Shown here one piece after another: positions 1 through 8,451 of a stretch of DNA of 64,000 nt. The stretch is from assembly GCA_028707175.1 (NCBI GenBank), contig JAQTUV010000007.1, forward strand, positions 1-64,000. Reading direction: 5' to 3'. The DNA comes from Sideroxydans sp. GTDB lineage: Bacteria; Pseudomonadota; Gammaproteobacteria; Burkholderiales; Gallionellaceae. The first letter of the stretch is position 1, and each line of letters opens with the position of its first letter. Both the position numbers and the translations under genes were made by a program. Under the pieces are notes generated by a model. It was not told the DNA's origin and did not search any database. It worked only from the letters and a program-made list of their open reading frames with translations.

Positions 1-821
1 AGGCTCTTGGACATCTTCTCGTTGTCCACGCGCACGAAGCCGTTGTGCATCCAGTAGTTCACATACTGGCATTGGTGCGCACCTTCACTTTGTGCGATCT
101 CGTTCTCATGGTGTGGGAACTGCAAGTCGGCACCACCACCGTGAATGTCGAATTGATTGCCGAGCAACTCAGACCCCATCGCGGAACATTCGATATGCCA
201 ACCGGGACGACCTTTGCCCCACTTGGAATCCCACTTCACTTCGTCTGCTTCGCTCTCTTTGGCGGATTTCCACAACACAAAATCGAGCGGATCGTTTTTG
301 TCTGTCGCCACGTCCACACGCTCACCTGCGCGTAGGTCTTCCAGCGATTTACCTGAGAGCTTGCCGTAGCCTTCAAACTTGCGCACGGCGTAGTTCACAT
401 CACCATCGGCAGCTTGATAGGCTAGCCCGTTCTTCTCCAGCATTTCGATCATCTCCAGCATCTGCGGCACGTACTGTGTGGCACGTGGCTCATGATCGGG
501 GCGCTGTACGCCCATCGCGTCGGCATCTTCGTGCATCGCGTCAATGAAGCGTTGCGTGAGTTGATGGATGGACTCTTTGTTCTCTGCCGCACGCTTGATG
601 ATCTTATCGTCGATATCGGTGATGTTACGCACATAGGTCACGTCGTAACCACTGGCCTTGAGCCAGCGTTGCACCATGTCGAACACCACCATCACACGGG
701 CATGGCCGAGATGGCAGTAGTCGTACACTGTCATGCCGCACACGTACATGCGAACGGTGTTCGGGATGAGGGGTTTGAAGTCTTGCTTATCGCGTGAGAG
801 GGTGTTGTATATCTTCAGCAT
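1..821 (-). CDS. cysS: Cysteinyl-tRNA synthetase, 3' end cut by window edge
   Basis: Charges tRNA-Cys with cysteine in the cytosol. The visible N-terminal 273 residues begin [12 protein letters not shown]. Cys28 sits in the zinc-binding segment ([10 protein letters not shown]), followed by HLGH at residues 37-40, the class I HIGH motif. KMSKSL lies at the extreme left edge, so about the last 190 residues of a normal CysRS are outside the window. The ATG at 821 is preceded by no strong Shine-Dalgarno. The reading frame is open to base 1. The gene follows glnS and a small membrane-protein gene on the same strand, so the two synthetase genes may share a transcript. Confidence 0.95.
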   Translation of the reverse strand, partial: MLKIYNTLSRDKQDFKPLIPNTVRMYVCGMTVYDYCHLGHARVMVVFDMVQRWLKASGYDVTYVRNITDIDDKIIKRAAENKESIHQLTQRFIDAMHEDADAMGVQRPDHEPRATQYVPQMLEMIEMLEKNGLAYQAADGDVNYAVRKFEGYGKLSGKSLEDLRAGERVDVATDKNDPLDFVLWKSAKESEADEVKWDSKWGKGRPGWHIECSAMGSELLGNQFDIHGGGADLQFPHHENEIAQSEGAHQCQYVNYWMHNGFVRVDNEKMSKS

Positions 822-826
822 CGGAT

Positions 827-1174
827 TTATACGGGCATCGGTTTGTTGTCGTTGAGATTGAGCCAGCCTTTGACGATTCGATACACCATCCAACAGAAGC
901 CTGCGAACAGGATGACGAAGCCAATCACAATGACCAGCGTAAACCAACCAATCAGGCACCACAGCAAACCGTACCAGAAAGTGCGAATCTGCCAAGTGAA
1001 GTGACTCTCCAGCCACGTGCCTTTCGCATCGTCACGCTTCACATAGTTGATGATGATGCCTACGATGCCGGTGATACCGGTGAAATATGACAACGCGTAA
1101 AGCACGTACACTACTTGGGCGATTGTCTTCAGCGACTTCTCTTTGTCTTCATTCGATTCGATGATTTCGTTCAT
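827..1174 (-). CDS. Small membrane protein, DUF4870-like
   Basis: The product is about 115 residues, with a short acidic N-terminus ([13 protein letters not shown]) and three or so hydrophobic segments ([40 protein letters not shown] and a third near the end). This pattern fits the DUF4870/YidH-like inner-membrane family of unknown function. The ATG at 1174 was chosen because AAGGAA lies just upstream; an in-frame ATG at 1192 would overlap glnS by 16 bases. The gene begins two bases after the glnS stop and ends five bases before cysS, so it is embedded in the synthetase transcript. Confidence 0.75.
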   Translation of the reverse strand: MNEIIESNEDKEKSLKTIAQVVYVLYALSYFTGITGIVGIIINYVKRDDAKGTWLESHFTWQIRTFWYGLLWCLIGWFTLVIVIGFVILFAGFCWMVYRIVKGWLNLNDNKPMPV

Positions 1175-1176
1175 GC

Positions 1177-2850
1177 CTATTCCTTCGTCCAAGAATCTTT
1201 CAAAGTGACGGTGCGGTTAAACACCAATTTATTACCCGCTTGATGATCGCGACGGTCAGTGCAGAAATAGCCGATGCGTTCGAACTGGTAACGCGTCTCC
1301 GGCGCTGCATCTTTCACACTCGCCTCCACCCAACCTTGCACCACTGTGAGCGAAGTCGGATTCATGTGGGTAAGGAAATCCACATCCTTGTCACCGTCTG
1401 GCTCTGCCACGTTGAACAAGCGGTCATACAGACGAATCTCCGCAGGGAGTGCGTGCTCACGCGACAAGAAATGGATGACGCCTTTCACTTTGCGTCCTTC
1501 AGGATTCTTGCCCAATGTCGCATGGTCGATGCTGCACTTGAGTTCGATGACATTGCCTGTCGCATCTTTCACCACCTCGTCGCAACGCATCACGTAGCTG
1601 TGGCGCAAACGGATCTCGCCGCCCAGCGTCAGACGCTTCCATCCCGCAGGTGGAACTTCGGCGAAGTCATCCGCCTCAATCAGTAGATCTTTGGAGAAAG
1701 GCACGACACGCTTGCCCAACTCTGGCACGTTCGGATGGAAATCTGCTTCGCGCGTCAACGCGCCATCGGCATTGGTGATAGTCACTTTGAGCGGATTGAT
1801 GACGGCCATCACACGAGGCGCACGCAGCTCCAAATCTTCGCGGATCGCACCTTCCATGATCGCCATGTCCACACTGTTCTCGCTCTTGGAGACACCGATG
1901 CGCTTGGCGAACTCGCGTATACCTTCGGGTGTGTAGCCGCGACGGCGCATGCCGCTGATAGTGGGCATACGCGGGTCATCCCAACCGCTCACCTTCTTCT
2001 CGTTCACCAGTTGCAGCAACTTGCGCTTGCTGGTGATGGTGTAGTGCAACTCCAAGCGCGAGAACTCGTACTGGCGCGGATGGCAAGGGATGGTGATGTT
2101 GTCCAGCACCCAGTCGTACAAGGGGCGGTGGTCTTCGAATTCCAGCGTACAGATGGAATGCGTGATGCCTTCCAGCGCATCGGAGATGCAGTGCGTGTAG
2201 TCGTACATCGGGTAGATGCACCACTTGTCGCCCGTGCGGATGTGATGGGCGCGACGGATGCGGTAAATGGCTGGGTCGCGCATGTTCATATTGGGCGAAG
2301 CCATGTCGATCTTGGCGCGCAACACCATCGCACCGTCGGCGAATTCGCCGTTCTTCATGCGTGTGAACAAATCAAGATTCTCGGCGACAGAGCGCGCACG
2401 GTTCGGACTATTCTTGCCCGGCTCTTTCAATGTGCCGCGATATTCTCGCATCTGCTCAGGTGTCAGATCATCCACATAGGCCAAGCCCTTGTTGATGAGT
2501 TCGACCGAAAAATCGTATAACGCATCGAAATAATCCGACGCCCAGCGCACCTCGCCATTCCACTGGAAGCCCAACCACTGCACGTCGTCTTGGATGGATT
2601 GTGCGTATTCGTTGCTCTCTTTTTCCGGGTTCGTATCGTCGAAACGCAGATTGCACAGGCCGTTGTAGTCCTTGGCCAAACCGAAGTTGAGACAGATGGA
2701 TTTGGCGTGGCCCACGTGCAAATACCCGTTCGGCTCGGGCGGGAATCGTGTCTGAATGGTGCTGTGCTTACCACTCGCAAGGTCACCATCGATAATGGTG
2801 CGAATGAAGTTAGATACGGACGCTGTTGGTGCGGGAGTATTGCTAGTCAT
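1177..2850 (-). CDS. glnS: Glutaminyl-tRNA synthetase
   Basis: Class I synthetase that charges tRNA-Gln. The product of 557 residues is close to the 554 of the E. coli enzyme. [15 protein letters not shown] carries the HIGH motif at residues 45-48; ITSKRKL is the KMSKS equivalent, followed by [17 protein letters not shown], a hallmark of GlnRS. The C-terminal beta-barrel anticodon-binding region is complete, ending near [11 protein letters not shown]. The ATG at 2850 has GAGAGAA upstream; starts farther out (to 2913) add 21 residues not typical of the family. A plausible promoter lies at 2909-2938. Confidence 0.97.
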   Translation of the reverse strand: MTSNTPAPTASVSNFIRTIIDGDLASGKHSTIQTRFPPEPNGYLHVGHAKSICLNFGLAKDYNGLCNLRFDDTNPEKESNEYAQSIQDDVQWLGFQWNGEVRWASDYFDALYDFSVELINKGLAYVDDLTPEQMREYRGTLKEPGKNSPNRARSVAENLDLFTRMKNGEFADGAMVLRAKIDMASPNMNMRDPAIYRIRRAHHIRTGDKWCIYPMYDYTHCISDALEGITHSICTLEFEDHRPLYDWVLDNITIPCHPRQYEFSRLELHYTITSKRKLLQLVNEKKVSGWDDPRMPTISGMRRRGYTPEGIREFAKRIGVSKSENSVDMAIMEGAIREDLELRAPRVMAVINPLKVTITNADGALTREADFHPNVPELGKRVVPFSKDLLIEADDFAEVPPAGWKRLTLGGEIRLRHSYVMRCDEVVKDATGNVIELKCSIDHATLGKNPEGRKVKGVIHFLSREHALPAEIRLYDRLFNVAEPDGDKDVDFLTHMNPTSLTVVQGWVEASVKDAAPETRYQFERIGYFCTDRRDHQAGNKLVFNRTVTLKDSWTKE

Positions 2851-2908
2851 AATTCTCTCGAAAAGATACATGCCATAAAGGTCGGTGATTTTACCTGAAT
2901 ACCACTTC

Positions 2909-2938
2909 ATCAAAGCACCCTGTTAGACACGCAGTCAA
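2909..2938 (-). promoter_or_regulatory. Candidate sigma-70 promoter for glnS
   Basis: Read on the minus strand, TTGACT (-35, 2933-2938) is followed 18 bases later by TTTGAT (-10, 2909-2914). This gives a leader of about 50 bases before the glnS ATG. It is a by-eye consensus match only. Confidence 0.4.
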
Positions 2939-2964
2939 TCTGTGTGGCACCCGTTATTCTTTGG

Positions 2965-2970
2965 TAGAAT
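2965..2970 (+). promoter_or_regulatory. Candidate -10 box for the TPR/L,D-transpeptidase operon
   Basis: TAGAAT with an upstream TGG resembles an extended -10 element 58 bases before the TPR gene start. No clear -35 is visible. Confidence 0.3.
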
Positions 2971-3027
2971 CGCGCCCTGACTTTGTAGCCTCTTTTACTA
3001 CCAACCTTTCACGGAACGACCAACACC

Positions 3028-3993
3028 ATGGACATGTTCAACAAACTCAAATTAGGCATTACCTTTTGCGCCTTGCTGATGTTAAGCGGCCTGAGTCAGG
3101 CGGACGACATTCAAGATGCCAACAAACTTTTCAAGCAAGGACAAAATACACAAGCACTTGAAAAAGTTAATTCCTTCCTCTCAAATAAGCCCAAGGACCC
3201 TCAAGCTCGTTTCCTCAAAGGATTGATCGTCAACGAGCAAGGCAATCCAGCAGAAGCAATCAAAATTTTCACCGCATTGACGGACGACTATCCAGAACTG
3301 CCAGAGCCCTACAACAACCTCGCTGTGCTGTATGCAGGTCAAGGTCAATATGACAAAGCGAAGATCGCATTGGAAATGGCTATCCGCACTCATCCCAGCT
3401 ACGCCACAGCTCACGAGAACCTTGGCGACATCTACGCAAAAATGGCTAGTCAAGCCTATGATCGCGCACTACAACTGGACAAAAACAACACCGCCACGCA
3501 AACCAAGCTAGCGCTGATTCGCGATCTGTTCGGCAAAAAACAAAGTGGCAAACCTGTCACCACAACGACAGCTGCGACAACAACCAAACCCGCCGTTGTT
3601 GCTACCGCACCGACCACTCCAGCCACCACTTCCACACCTGCGTCAGCTGATACAAACGCCGAAGTATTAAAAGCAACCAAAGCGTGGGCTGCAGCATGGT
3701 CTGCTCAAAATAGTGATAAATATTTGAGCTATTACGCCGCCGACTTCAAAACACCGAATGGTGAAGGACGTGCAGCTTGGGAAGCGATGCGTAAAGACCG
3801 TATCAGCAAACCCAAATCGATTGATGTTGGCATCAGTGAAGCCAAGGTCAGCGCAATTGACGCACAACATGCCAGCGTCAGCTTCAAGCAAAGTTATCGT
3901 GCGACACACTTAACCTCTAGTAGCCATAAAGTGCTGGTATGGGTAAAGAACGGCAACAACTGGCAAATCACCGAAGAGCAATCATCTAACTAA
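3028..3993 (+). CDS. Exported TPR protein with C-terminal NTF2-like (Cds6-type) domain
   Basis: The product of 321 residues begins with a signal peptide (hydrophobic stretch LGITFCALLMLSGL, cleavage likely after LSQA), so it should act in the periplasm. Residues about 28-160 form TPR repeats (ANKLFKQGQ, ARFLKGLIVNEQGNPAEAI, PEPYNNLAVLYAGQGQYDKA). A Thr/Ala/Pro-rich linker covers about 175-210. Residues about 212-321 are an NTF2-like domain of the kind found in Cds6-family L,D-transpeptidases (WAAAWSAQNSDKYLSYYAADF). The next gene, five bases downstream, is an L,D-transpeptidase ending in a related domain, so a shared role in peptidoglycan cross-linking is likely. The exact partner is unknown. 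Confidence 0.85.
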   Translation: MDMFNKLKLGITFCALLMLSGLSQADDIQDANKLFKQGQNTQALEKVNSFLSNKPKDPQARFLKGLIVNEQGNPAEAIKIFTALTDDYPELPEPYNNLAVLYAGQGQYDKAKIALEMAIRTHPSYATAHENLGDIYAKMASQAYDRALQLDKNNTATQTKLALIRDLFGKKQSGKPVTTTTAATTTKPAVVATAPTTPATTSTPASADTNAEVLKATKAWAAAWSAQNSDKYLSYYAADFKTPNGEGRAAWEAMRKDRISKPKSIDVGISEAKVSAIDAQHASVSFKQSYRATHLTSSSHKVLVWVKNGNNWQITEEQSSN

Positions 3994-3998
3994 AGCTA

Positions 3999-5165
3999 AT
4001 GGAATTTAGATTACTTGCATCCCTTCTGGTCTCTCTCTGCATCGCCCCCCTAGCGTACGCAGAACCTGATTCACGCGATTTAGAGCAAGCATTGGCACAC
4101 AGCCTACAAGCTGTGGCCAATAACGAGCTAGATGTCGCGCTGAAGGAAGTCGATGCCATCATCAAACGCAATCCCAATTTCAAATTGGCACAGCTCGTCA
4201 AAGGCGATCTGCTGATGGCGCGTGCGCACCCCCTAAAAGGGATCGGCGATGCAGCCAATGCCCCGCATGATCGCGTGCAAGATTTGCGAGATGAAGCAAG
4301 CGCACGTTTGCAGCGCGTACAAAAACAAGCGCCCACCACCTTGCCAAAATACCTGTGGCAACTTGAGCCCTTACAACGGTTTGCGCTAGTCGTCGATGCA
4401 AGTAAATCCACCTTGTATCTGTTTGAGAACGTGCAAGGCGAGCCGCGCTACGTCACCGACTTTTATATCAGCGTCGGCAAAAACGGCGCTGCCAAGCTCA
4501 CCGAGGGGGATCAAAAAACGCCGCTCGGTGTGTATTTCATCGAAGACCACATCGACAAAGATAAGCTCACTGATTTCTACGGCCCCGGCGCCTACCCGCT
4601 AAGCTACCCCAACGAATGGGATAAACGCGAAGGCCGTGATGGTCATGGCATCTGGCTACATGGAACACCCAGCGACACCTATAGCCGCCCGCCCCGCGCC
4701 AGCAATGGTTGCGTCGTACTCGCTAATGCGGACTTCAAAAAGTTAGAGAAAAATCTACAAGTGGGAGTCACCCCAGTCATCATCGCCGACCACATCGACT
4801 GGAGTGACGACGCCGATAAAGCAGACCGCGATACATTGCTCAAATCAATCGAGCAATGGCGCAATGATTGGGCAAGCCGAGACACGGAGACGTACCTCAA
4901 ACATTACGCACGCGATTTCTCTACAGGTACGACAAACTATAAAGAATTCGCCCAGCAAAAACGCCTCGTCAACTCAGGCAAGACGTGGATACGCGTCAAT
5001 ATCGACCACCTTAGCGTATTCCCCTACCCATCACAGCCCGGCTTGGTGGTGGTGAATTTTGAACAAGATTATGAAAGTAACAATCTGTCGAATCGCATGC
5101 TCAAACGCCAATATTGGATCAAGCGTGATGGGCGCTGGAAGATCATCTACGAAGGAGCTGCTTAA
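3999..5165 (+). CDS. L,D-transpeptidase (YkuD fold) with C-terminal NTF2-like domain
   Basis: Predicted periplasmic enzyme that forms 3-3 cross-links in peptidoglycan or anchors protein to it. It has 388 residues: a signal peptide (cleavage after AYA), a helical TPR-like region at about 25-110, the YkuD catalytic domain at about 125-260 with His221 in WLHGTP and catalytic Cys238 in the ASNGCVVL motif, and an NTF2-like domain at about 285-388 (WRNDWASRDTETYLKHYARDF). This matches the Cds6-type L,D-transpeptidase family. The ATG overlaps no Shine-Dalgarno but follows the TPR gene by five bases, so coupled translation is likely. Confidence 0.92.
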   Translation: MEFRLLASLLVSLCIAPLAYAEPDSRDLEQALAHSLQAVANNELDVALKEVDAIIKRNPNFKLAQLVKGDLLMARAHPLKGIGDAANAPHDRVQDLRDEASARLQRVQKQAPTTLPKYLWQLEPLQRFALVVDASKSTLYLFENVQGEPRYVTDFYISVGKNGAAKLTEGDQKTPLGVYFIEDHIDKDKLTDFYGPGAYPLSYPNEWDKREGRDGHGIWLHGTPSDTYSRPPRASNGCVVLANADFKKLEKNLQVGVTPVIIADHIDWSDDADKADRDTLLKSIEQWRNDWASRDTETYLKHYARDFSTGTTNYKEFAQQKRLVNSGKTWIRVNIDHLSVFPYPSQPGLVVVNFEQDYESNNLSNRMLKRQYWIKRDGRWKIIYEGAA

Positions 5166-5756
5166 ATGAAAATCATGCGCATCGTTCTCTCATTTCTGTT
5201 GGTAGGCCTGTTCGCCCTACCTGCACATTCCGCATCCACTACCTCAACTAAAGGAAAAGCAACAATGGTCAAACTCCATACCAACCACGGCATCATCACT
5301 TTGCAATTGGATGCAGAAAAAGCCCCCATCACGACTAAGAATTTTATCGACTACGTAAATGCAGGCTTTTACAGCAACGTAATTTTCCACCGCGTCATTC
5401 CAAATTTCATGATTCAAGGTGGCGGTTTTGAACCTGGCATGAAACAAAAATCCGTTAATGCTGCTATCCAAAATGAAGCCGCGAATGGCTTGAAGAATGA
5501 GCAATACAGTATCGCCATGGCACGCACAGGCGACCCTCATTCCGCAACTGCACAGTTCTTCATCAACACCAAGAACAACAGCTTCCTTGATTACCCAGGA
5601 CAAGACGGCTGGGGCTACTGCGTGTTTGGCAAAGTCGTCGAAGGTCAAGAAGTCGTTGATGCCATCGGTAAAGTCAAAACTAGCAGCAGCGGCTTTCACC
5701 AAGATGTGCCCCGTGAAGATGTGATCATCACTAAGGCAGAAGTTGTAGCGAAATAA
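5166..5756 (+). CDS. Cyclophilin-type peptidyl-prolyl cis-trans isomerase, exported form
   Basis: Catalyses proline isomerisation during protein folding. The 196 residues comprise a signal peptide (cleavage near AHSA) and a complete cyclophilin domain: [33 protein letters not shown] and the [12 protein letters not shown] segment. GAAGGAG precedes the ATG, which directly abuts the transpeptidase stop. An internal in-frame ATG at 5265 (codon 34) has its own AAAGGAA nine bases upstream and begins MVKLHTNHG, where cytosolic PpiB-type proteins start. The gene could therefore make both a periplasmic and a cytosolic enzyme. A strong terminator follows. Confidence 0.93.
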   Translation: MKIMRIVLSFLLVGLFALPAHSASTTSTKGKATMVKLHTNHGIITLQLDAEKAPITTKNFIDYVNAGFYSNVIFHRVIPNFMIQGGGFEPGMKQKSVNAAIQNEAANGLKNEQYSIAMARTGDPHSATAQFFINTKNNSFLDYPGQDGWGYCVFGKVVEGQEVVDAIGKVKTSSSGFHQDVPREDVIITKAEVVAK

Positions 5757-5757
5757 C

Positions 5758-5780
5758 AAACGGCGCCTCGGCGCCGTTTT
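5758..5780 (+). terminator. Rho-independent terminator after the cyclophilin gene
   Basis: A perfect 10-bp stem (AAACGGCGCC with GGCGCCGTTT, two-base loop) is followed by a short T tract. It starts one base after the stop codon and ends only six bases before the lpxH ATG. Confidence 0.85.
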
Positions 5781-5786
5781 ACTTTC

Positions 5787-6512
5787 ATGCCCCACACTTT
5801 ATTCATCTCCGACCTACACCTGAGCAACGCGCATCCACTCAGCACAGAGTTGTTCTACCTGTTTGTCGCAGACACCGCCCCCAAAGCAGAAGCACTCTAC
5901 ATCTTGGGCGACCTGTTCGAATACTGGGCGGGCGATGATGACCTGAACGATCCTTTCCATTTATCCATCTGCTCCGCATTGAAGGCATTGAGCGAGAACG
6001 GCACGCGCATCTTCATCATGCACGGCAACCGCGACTTCTTGATGGATACGCAACTTGCCGCCGCCTGTGGCGCGACGCTGCTGGCAGACCCAACGTTACT
6101 CGACCTCTACGGCACGCCCACTCTGCTCACCCACGGCGATGCCCTATGCACCGACGATGCCGGCTACCAGCAGTTTCGCAGCATGGTACGCAGTGACACA
6201 TGGCGCACCGACTTCCTTGCGCAACCACTCGCGCAACGCAAAGCGCAGATCGAACAACTGCGCACACAAAGCGAACAGTCGAAACGCACCAAAGCCATGG
6301 ACATCATGGATGTGAACACCGAAGCGGTGAGCGACCTACTGCGCCGACACCACTACCCTCGCCTCATCCACGGCCACACCCATCGCCCCGCCCAACACAC
6401 GCATCAAATAGATGGGCACGACTGCGAACGTTGGGTATTGGGTGACTGGGATAGCGGCACTGCACGTGTTTTGTGTTGCGATGCGGATGGGCTACATTGG
6501 GAAGAGATTTAG
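5787..6512 (+). CDS. lpxH: UDP-2,3-diacylglucosamine diphosphatase
   Basis: Cleaves UDP-2,3-diacylglucosamine to lipid X and UMP in lipid A synthesis, peripheral to the inner membrane. The 241 residues carry the calcineurin-like metallophosphatase motifs in order: SDLHLS, GDLFEYWAGDDD, GNRDFLM, and HGHTHRP near the C-terminus. The length matches the family (about 240). The start lies just past the preceding terminator with no visible Shine-Dalgarno, so initiation is either weak or depends on an upstream promoter and read-through. Confidence 0.95.
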   Translation: MPHTLFISDLHLSNAHPLSTELFYLFVADTAPKAEALYILGDLFEYWAGDDDLNDPFHLSICSALKALSENGTRIFIMHGNRDFLMDTQLAAACGATLLADPTLLDLYGTPTLLTHGDALCTDDAGYQQFRSMVRSDTWRTDFLAQPLAQRKAQIEQLRTQSEQSKRTKAMDIMDVNTEAVSDLLRRHHYPRLIHGHTHRPAQHTHQIDGHDCERWVLGDWDSGTARVLCCDADGLHWEEI

Positions 6513-6561
6513 GTATGATCAACCGAGTTCGGCACGTGACTCAACCTTGCAGGAGGCAAAT

Positions 6562-6957
6562 ATGCTCGATCATCTTGATCACTTAGTTCTAACAACCGCG
6601 AATCAAGCCGCCTGTATCGATTTTTATACTCGCGTACTTGGAATGAGGCTGGAGACCTTTGTGGGCGGCACTCCTCCTGTTGAACGCACAGCGTTCAACT
6701 TTGGCAATCAAAAAATCAATCTTCACATCAAAGGTAAAGAATTCGAACCCAAAGCGCACTTGCCCACGCCAGGTTCTTTAGATCTGTGCTTTATCGCTAG
6801 CGTGCCACTAGAACAAGTGATTCGCAATATTCACGCTGCCGATTGGCCTATTGAAGAAGGGCCTGTATTACGCACTGGAGCCACATCAAAGATCAGGTCT
6901 GTGTATTTAAGAGACCCTGACCTCAATCTCATTGAGATATCCGAGATATTGGAATGA
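6562..6957 (+). CDS. VOC (glyoxalase-like) family protein
   Basis: The 131 residues show the vicinal-oxygen-chelate pattern: LDHLVLTTANQAACIDFYTRVLGM at the N-terminus and SVYLRDPDLNLIEISE at the C-terminus, which supplies the typical metal-binding Glu. The His near the start and the final Glu are consistent with metal binding. The substrate cannot be told. The ATG at 6562 has a full AGGAGG at 6551-6556. The upstream frame-open extension into lpxH is a shadow. Confidence 0.88.
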   Translation: MLDHLDHLVLTTANQAACIDFYTRVLGMRLETFVGGTPPVERTAFNFGNQKINLHIKGKEFEPKAHLPTPGSLDLCFIASVPLEQVIRNIHAADWPIEEGPVLRTGATSKIRSVYLRDPDLNLIEISEILE

Positions 6958-7114
6958 TGCTCTATCGGCGATGAAGCATCGACCAAAGTTTGACTGTCGG
7001 CTCAAGCTTCAGAGCCTCCCACCTCAAGCAGTCGTAGGTTGAACCTATACTGATCGAATTAAGATTTTTAGCTCCGCTAATGAAATCGGACGAAGGCTTC
7101 GTTCGATTGCACCA
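6958..7114. other. Intergenic region between convergent genes
   Basis: 157 bases between the VOC gene and the minus-strand nuclease gene. I see no gene, strong hairpin or RNA here. Confidence 0.5.
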
Positions 7115-7792
7115 TCAGTCCAACACCCCGCACAAGCTCTCACAAGGAATGCCATCTTTGTTGGTATCCAACCTTTTGACACCACACACTGTCAGATAGA
7201 AATGCGCCTCGTCACAGGTGACCATCTGTGAGCAGTAGTTCTTCTTGCCGCAGGCCAAGGTGCTAAATTTCTCCAGCTTTTGAGTTTGTGGCTGTACCTT
7301 TTTTTGCTGCGGTTGTATGCGTTTGGTCTGTTCGGGTGGATGCAGCTTGCGCCACTGCGATGGCTGCTGCGGGGCAGATTGAGACCACAGACCACGTCTT
7401 GCTTGCTGCGCTTCGCTCTGTAGTTTGTCGTAGGCTCTACCCTCACGAGAACGCGAGTACGCCCACGCCATACCGCGCTGTACTTGCTCTTCGTTCACAT
7501 TGAGCTCGCCGATACTGATGAGCGCGATGGTGCGCCCGAATTTGTCCACGGCTTTGCTCTCGACATGGATGACTTTGCCACCGATGAGCGACTGTAACGA
7601 TTCTTGCGATTCCTTACCAAAGGGCTGATCTTTCTCTGGCGCGTCGATGTTCACCAGCCTGAGCTTTGCTTTGAATGGGCCGCTTTTGACGAACACGGTG
7701 TCACCATCCATCACCGCCAATACTTTTGCCTCAAACGATTCTGCCTGTACGTTCAGTGCAAGGAAGAAGAATAGTGTGGCAAGAATCTTCAT
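7115..7792 (-). CDS. Exported thermonuclease-family protein with Excalibur-like C-terminus
   Basis: Predicted secreted or periplasmic nuclease of 225 residues. It has a signal peptide (ILATLFFFLALNVQA). An SNase domain covers about 20-135, with VLAVMDGDTVFVK, KLRLVNIDAPE and a GRTIALI segment; these Asp/Arg/Glu positions match the staphylococcal nuclease active-site layout. A Gln/Pro/Lys-rich linker spans about 140-180. The last 45 residues have paired cysteines and a DTNKDGIPCESLC motif like the Excalibur calcium-binding domain. The ATG at 7792 was chosen because it starts the signal peptide; sequence farther upstream reads through a palindromic repeat. Confidence 0.88.
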   Translation of the reverse strand: MKILATLFFFLALNVQAESFEAKVLAVMDGDTVFVKSGPFKAKLRLVNIDAPEKDQPFGKESQESLQSLIGGKVIHVESKAVDKFGRTIALISIGELNVNEEQVQRGMAWAYSRSREGRAYDKLQSEAQQARRGLWSQSAPQQPSQWRKLHPPEQTKRIQPQQKKVQPQTQKLEKFSTLACGKKNYCSQMVTCDEAHFYLTVCGVKRLDTNKDGIPCESLCGVLD

Positions 7793-7819
7793 CACTAATA
7801 GTTCACTACCGCGGTCGTT

Positions 7820-7916
7820 CCTTCCCCCATGCAGGGGGAAGGTTAGGATGGGGGTTGAGTAGTAGGGATACCTCGTTTCTACCCCCACCCTAGCCCTCCC
7901 CCTGCATGGGGGAGGG
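7820..7916. repeat. Palindromic intergenic repeat element
   Basis: Two 36-base arms (7820-7855 and 7881-7916) are inverted copies, differing at about four positions. Each arm also contains its own small hairpin, CCCCCATGCAGGGGG. The element lies between pgpA and the nuclease gene, and a degenerate relative flanks the REP doublet at 45.45 kb. It looks like a MITE or REP-type mobile palindrome rather than a simple terminator. Confidence 0.75.
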
Positions 7917-7944
7917 AATAATGGATTTGATGATCCATCTAGAT

Positions 7945-8451
7945 TCAAGTGAGTGCGATCTTGATAACAGCGAGACACAGCAAGGCATAGCCTGCTGCGA
8001 GGAGGTCGTCGAACATCACACCGAGACCGCCATGCCAGTGCGAATCGAAATGGCGGATGGGTTGCGGTTTGACGATGTCGAAGAAACGGAACAGTGAAAA
8101 GGCAAGCACTTGCCAGAAGAATCCTTCGGGCGTGAAGAACAGCACCAGCATGAAGGCCACGATCTCATCCCACACAATGCCGCCGTAATCGCCCACCCCC
8201 AGCTCTTTGCCTGTCTTGTCGCACACCCACACACCGATGGCAAATGCCCAGATGAGGACGAAGAGGAACATGGCATCACTCAAACGCGGCGCTAAGAACC
8301 AATACAGGGGGAAGGCGACCAACGTACCCGCTGTGCCCGGCCCTTTCTTCACCAGACCTGCGCCAAAACCAAACGAGAGTAGATGCGCGGGATGACTGAA
8401 CAAGAACTTCCAGCTTGGCGTGATCTTCAATTCTTCATGCGAAGTGGTCAT
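7945..8451 (-). CDS. pgpA: Phosphatidylglycerophosphatase A
   Basis: Dephosphorylates phosphatidylglycerol phosphate to phosphatidylglycerol in the inner membrane. The 168 residues show the PgpA signature LLSFGFGAGLVKKGPGTAGTL near the N-terminus, DKTGKELGVGDYGGIVWDEIVAFM in the middle, and several membrane segments. The length is normal. The start overlaps the end of thiL by 17 bases, the usual arrangement at the end of a nusB-thiL-pgpA operon. Confidence 0.95.
   Translation of the reverse strand: MTTSHEELKITPSWKFLFSHPAHLLSFGFGAGLVKKGPGTAGTLVAFPLYWFLAPRLSDAMFLFVLIWAFAIGVWVCDKTGKELGVGDYGGIVWDEIVAFMLVLFFTPEGFFWQVLAFSLFRFFDIVKPQPIRHFDSHWHGGLGVMFDDLLAAGYALLCLAVIKIALT

Noticed and set aside
1735-2520. 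261-codon plus-strand open frame
   Set aside because: Antisense shadow of glnS with His/Arg-rich composition and no family features.
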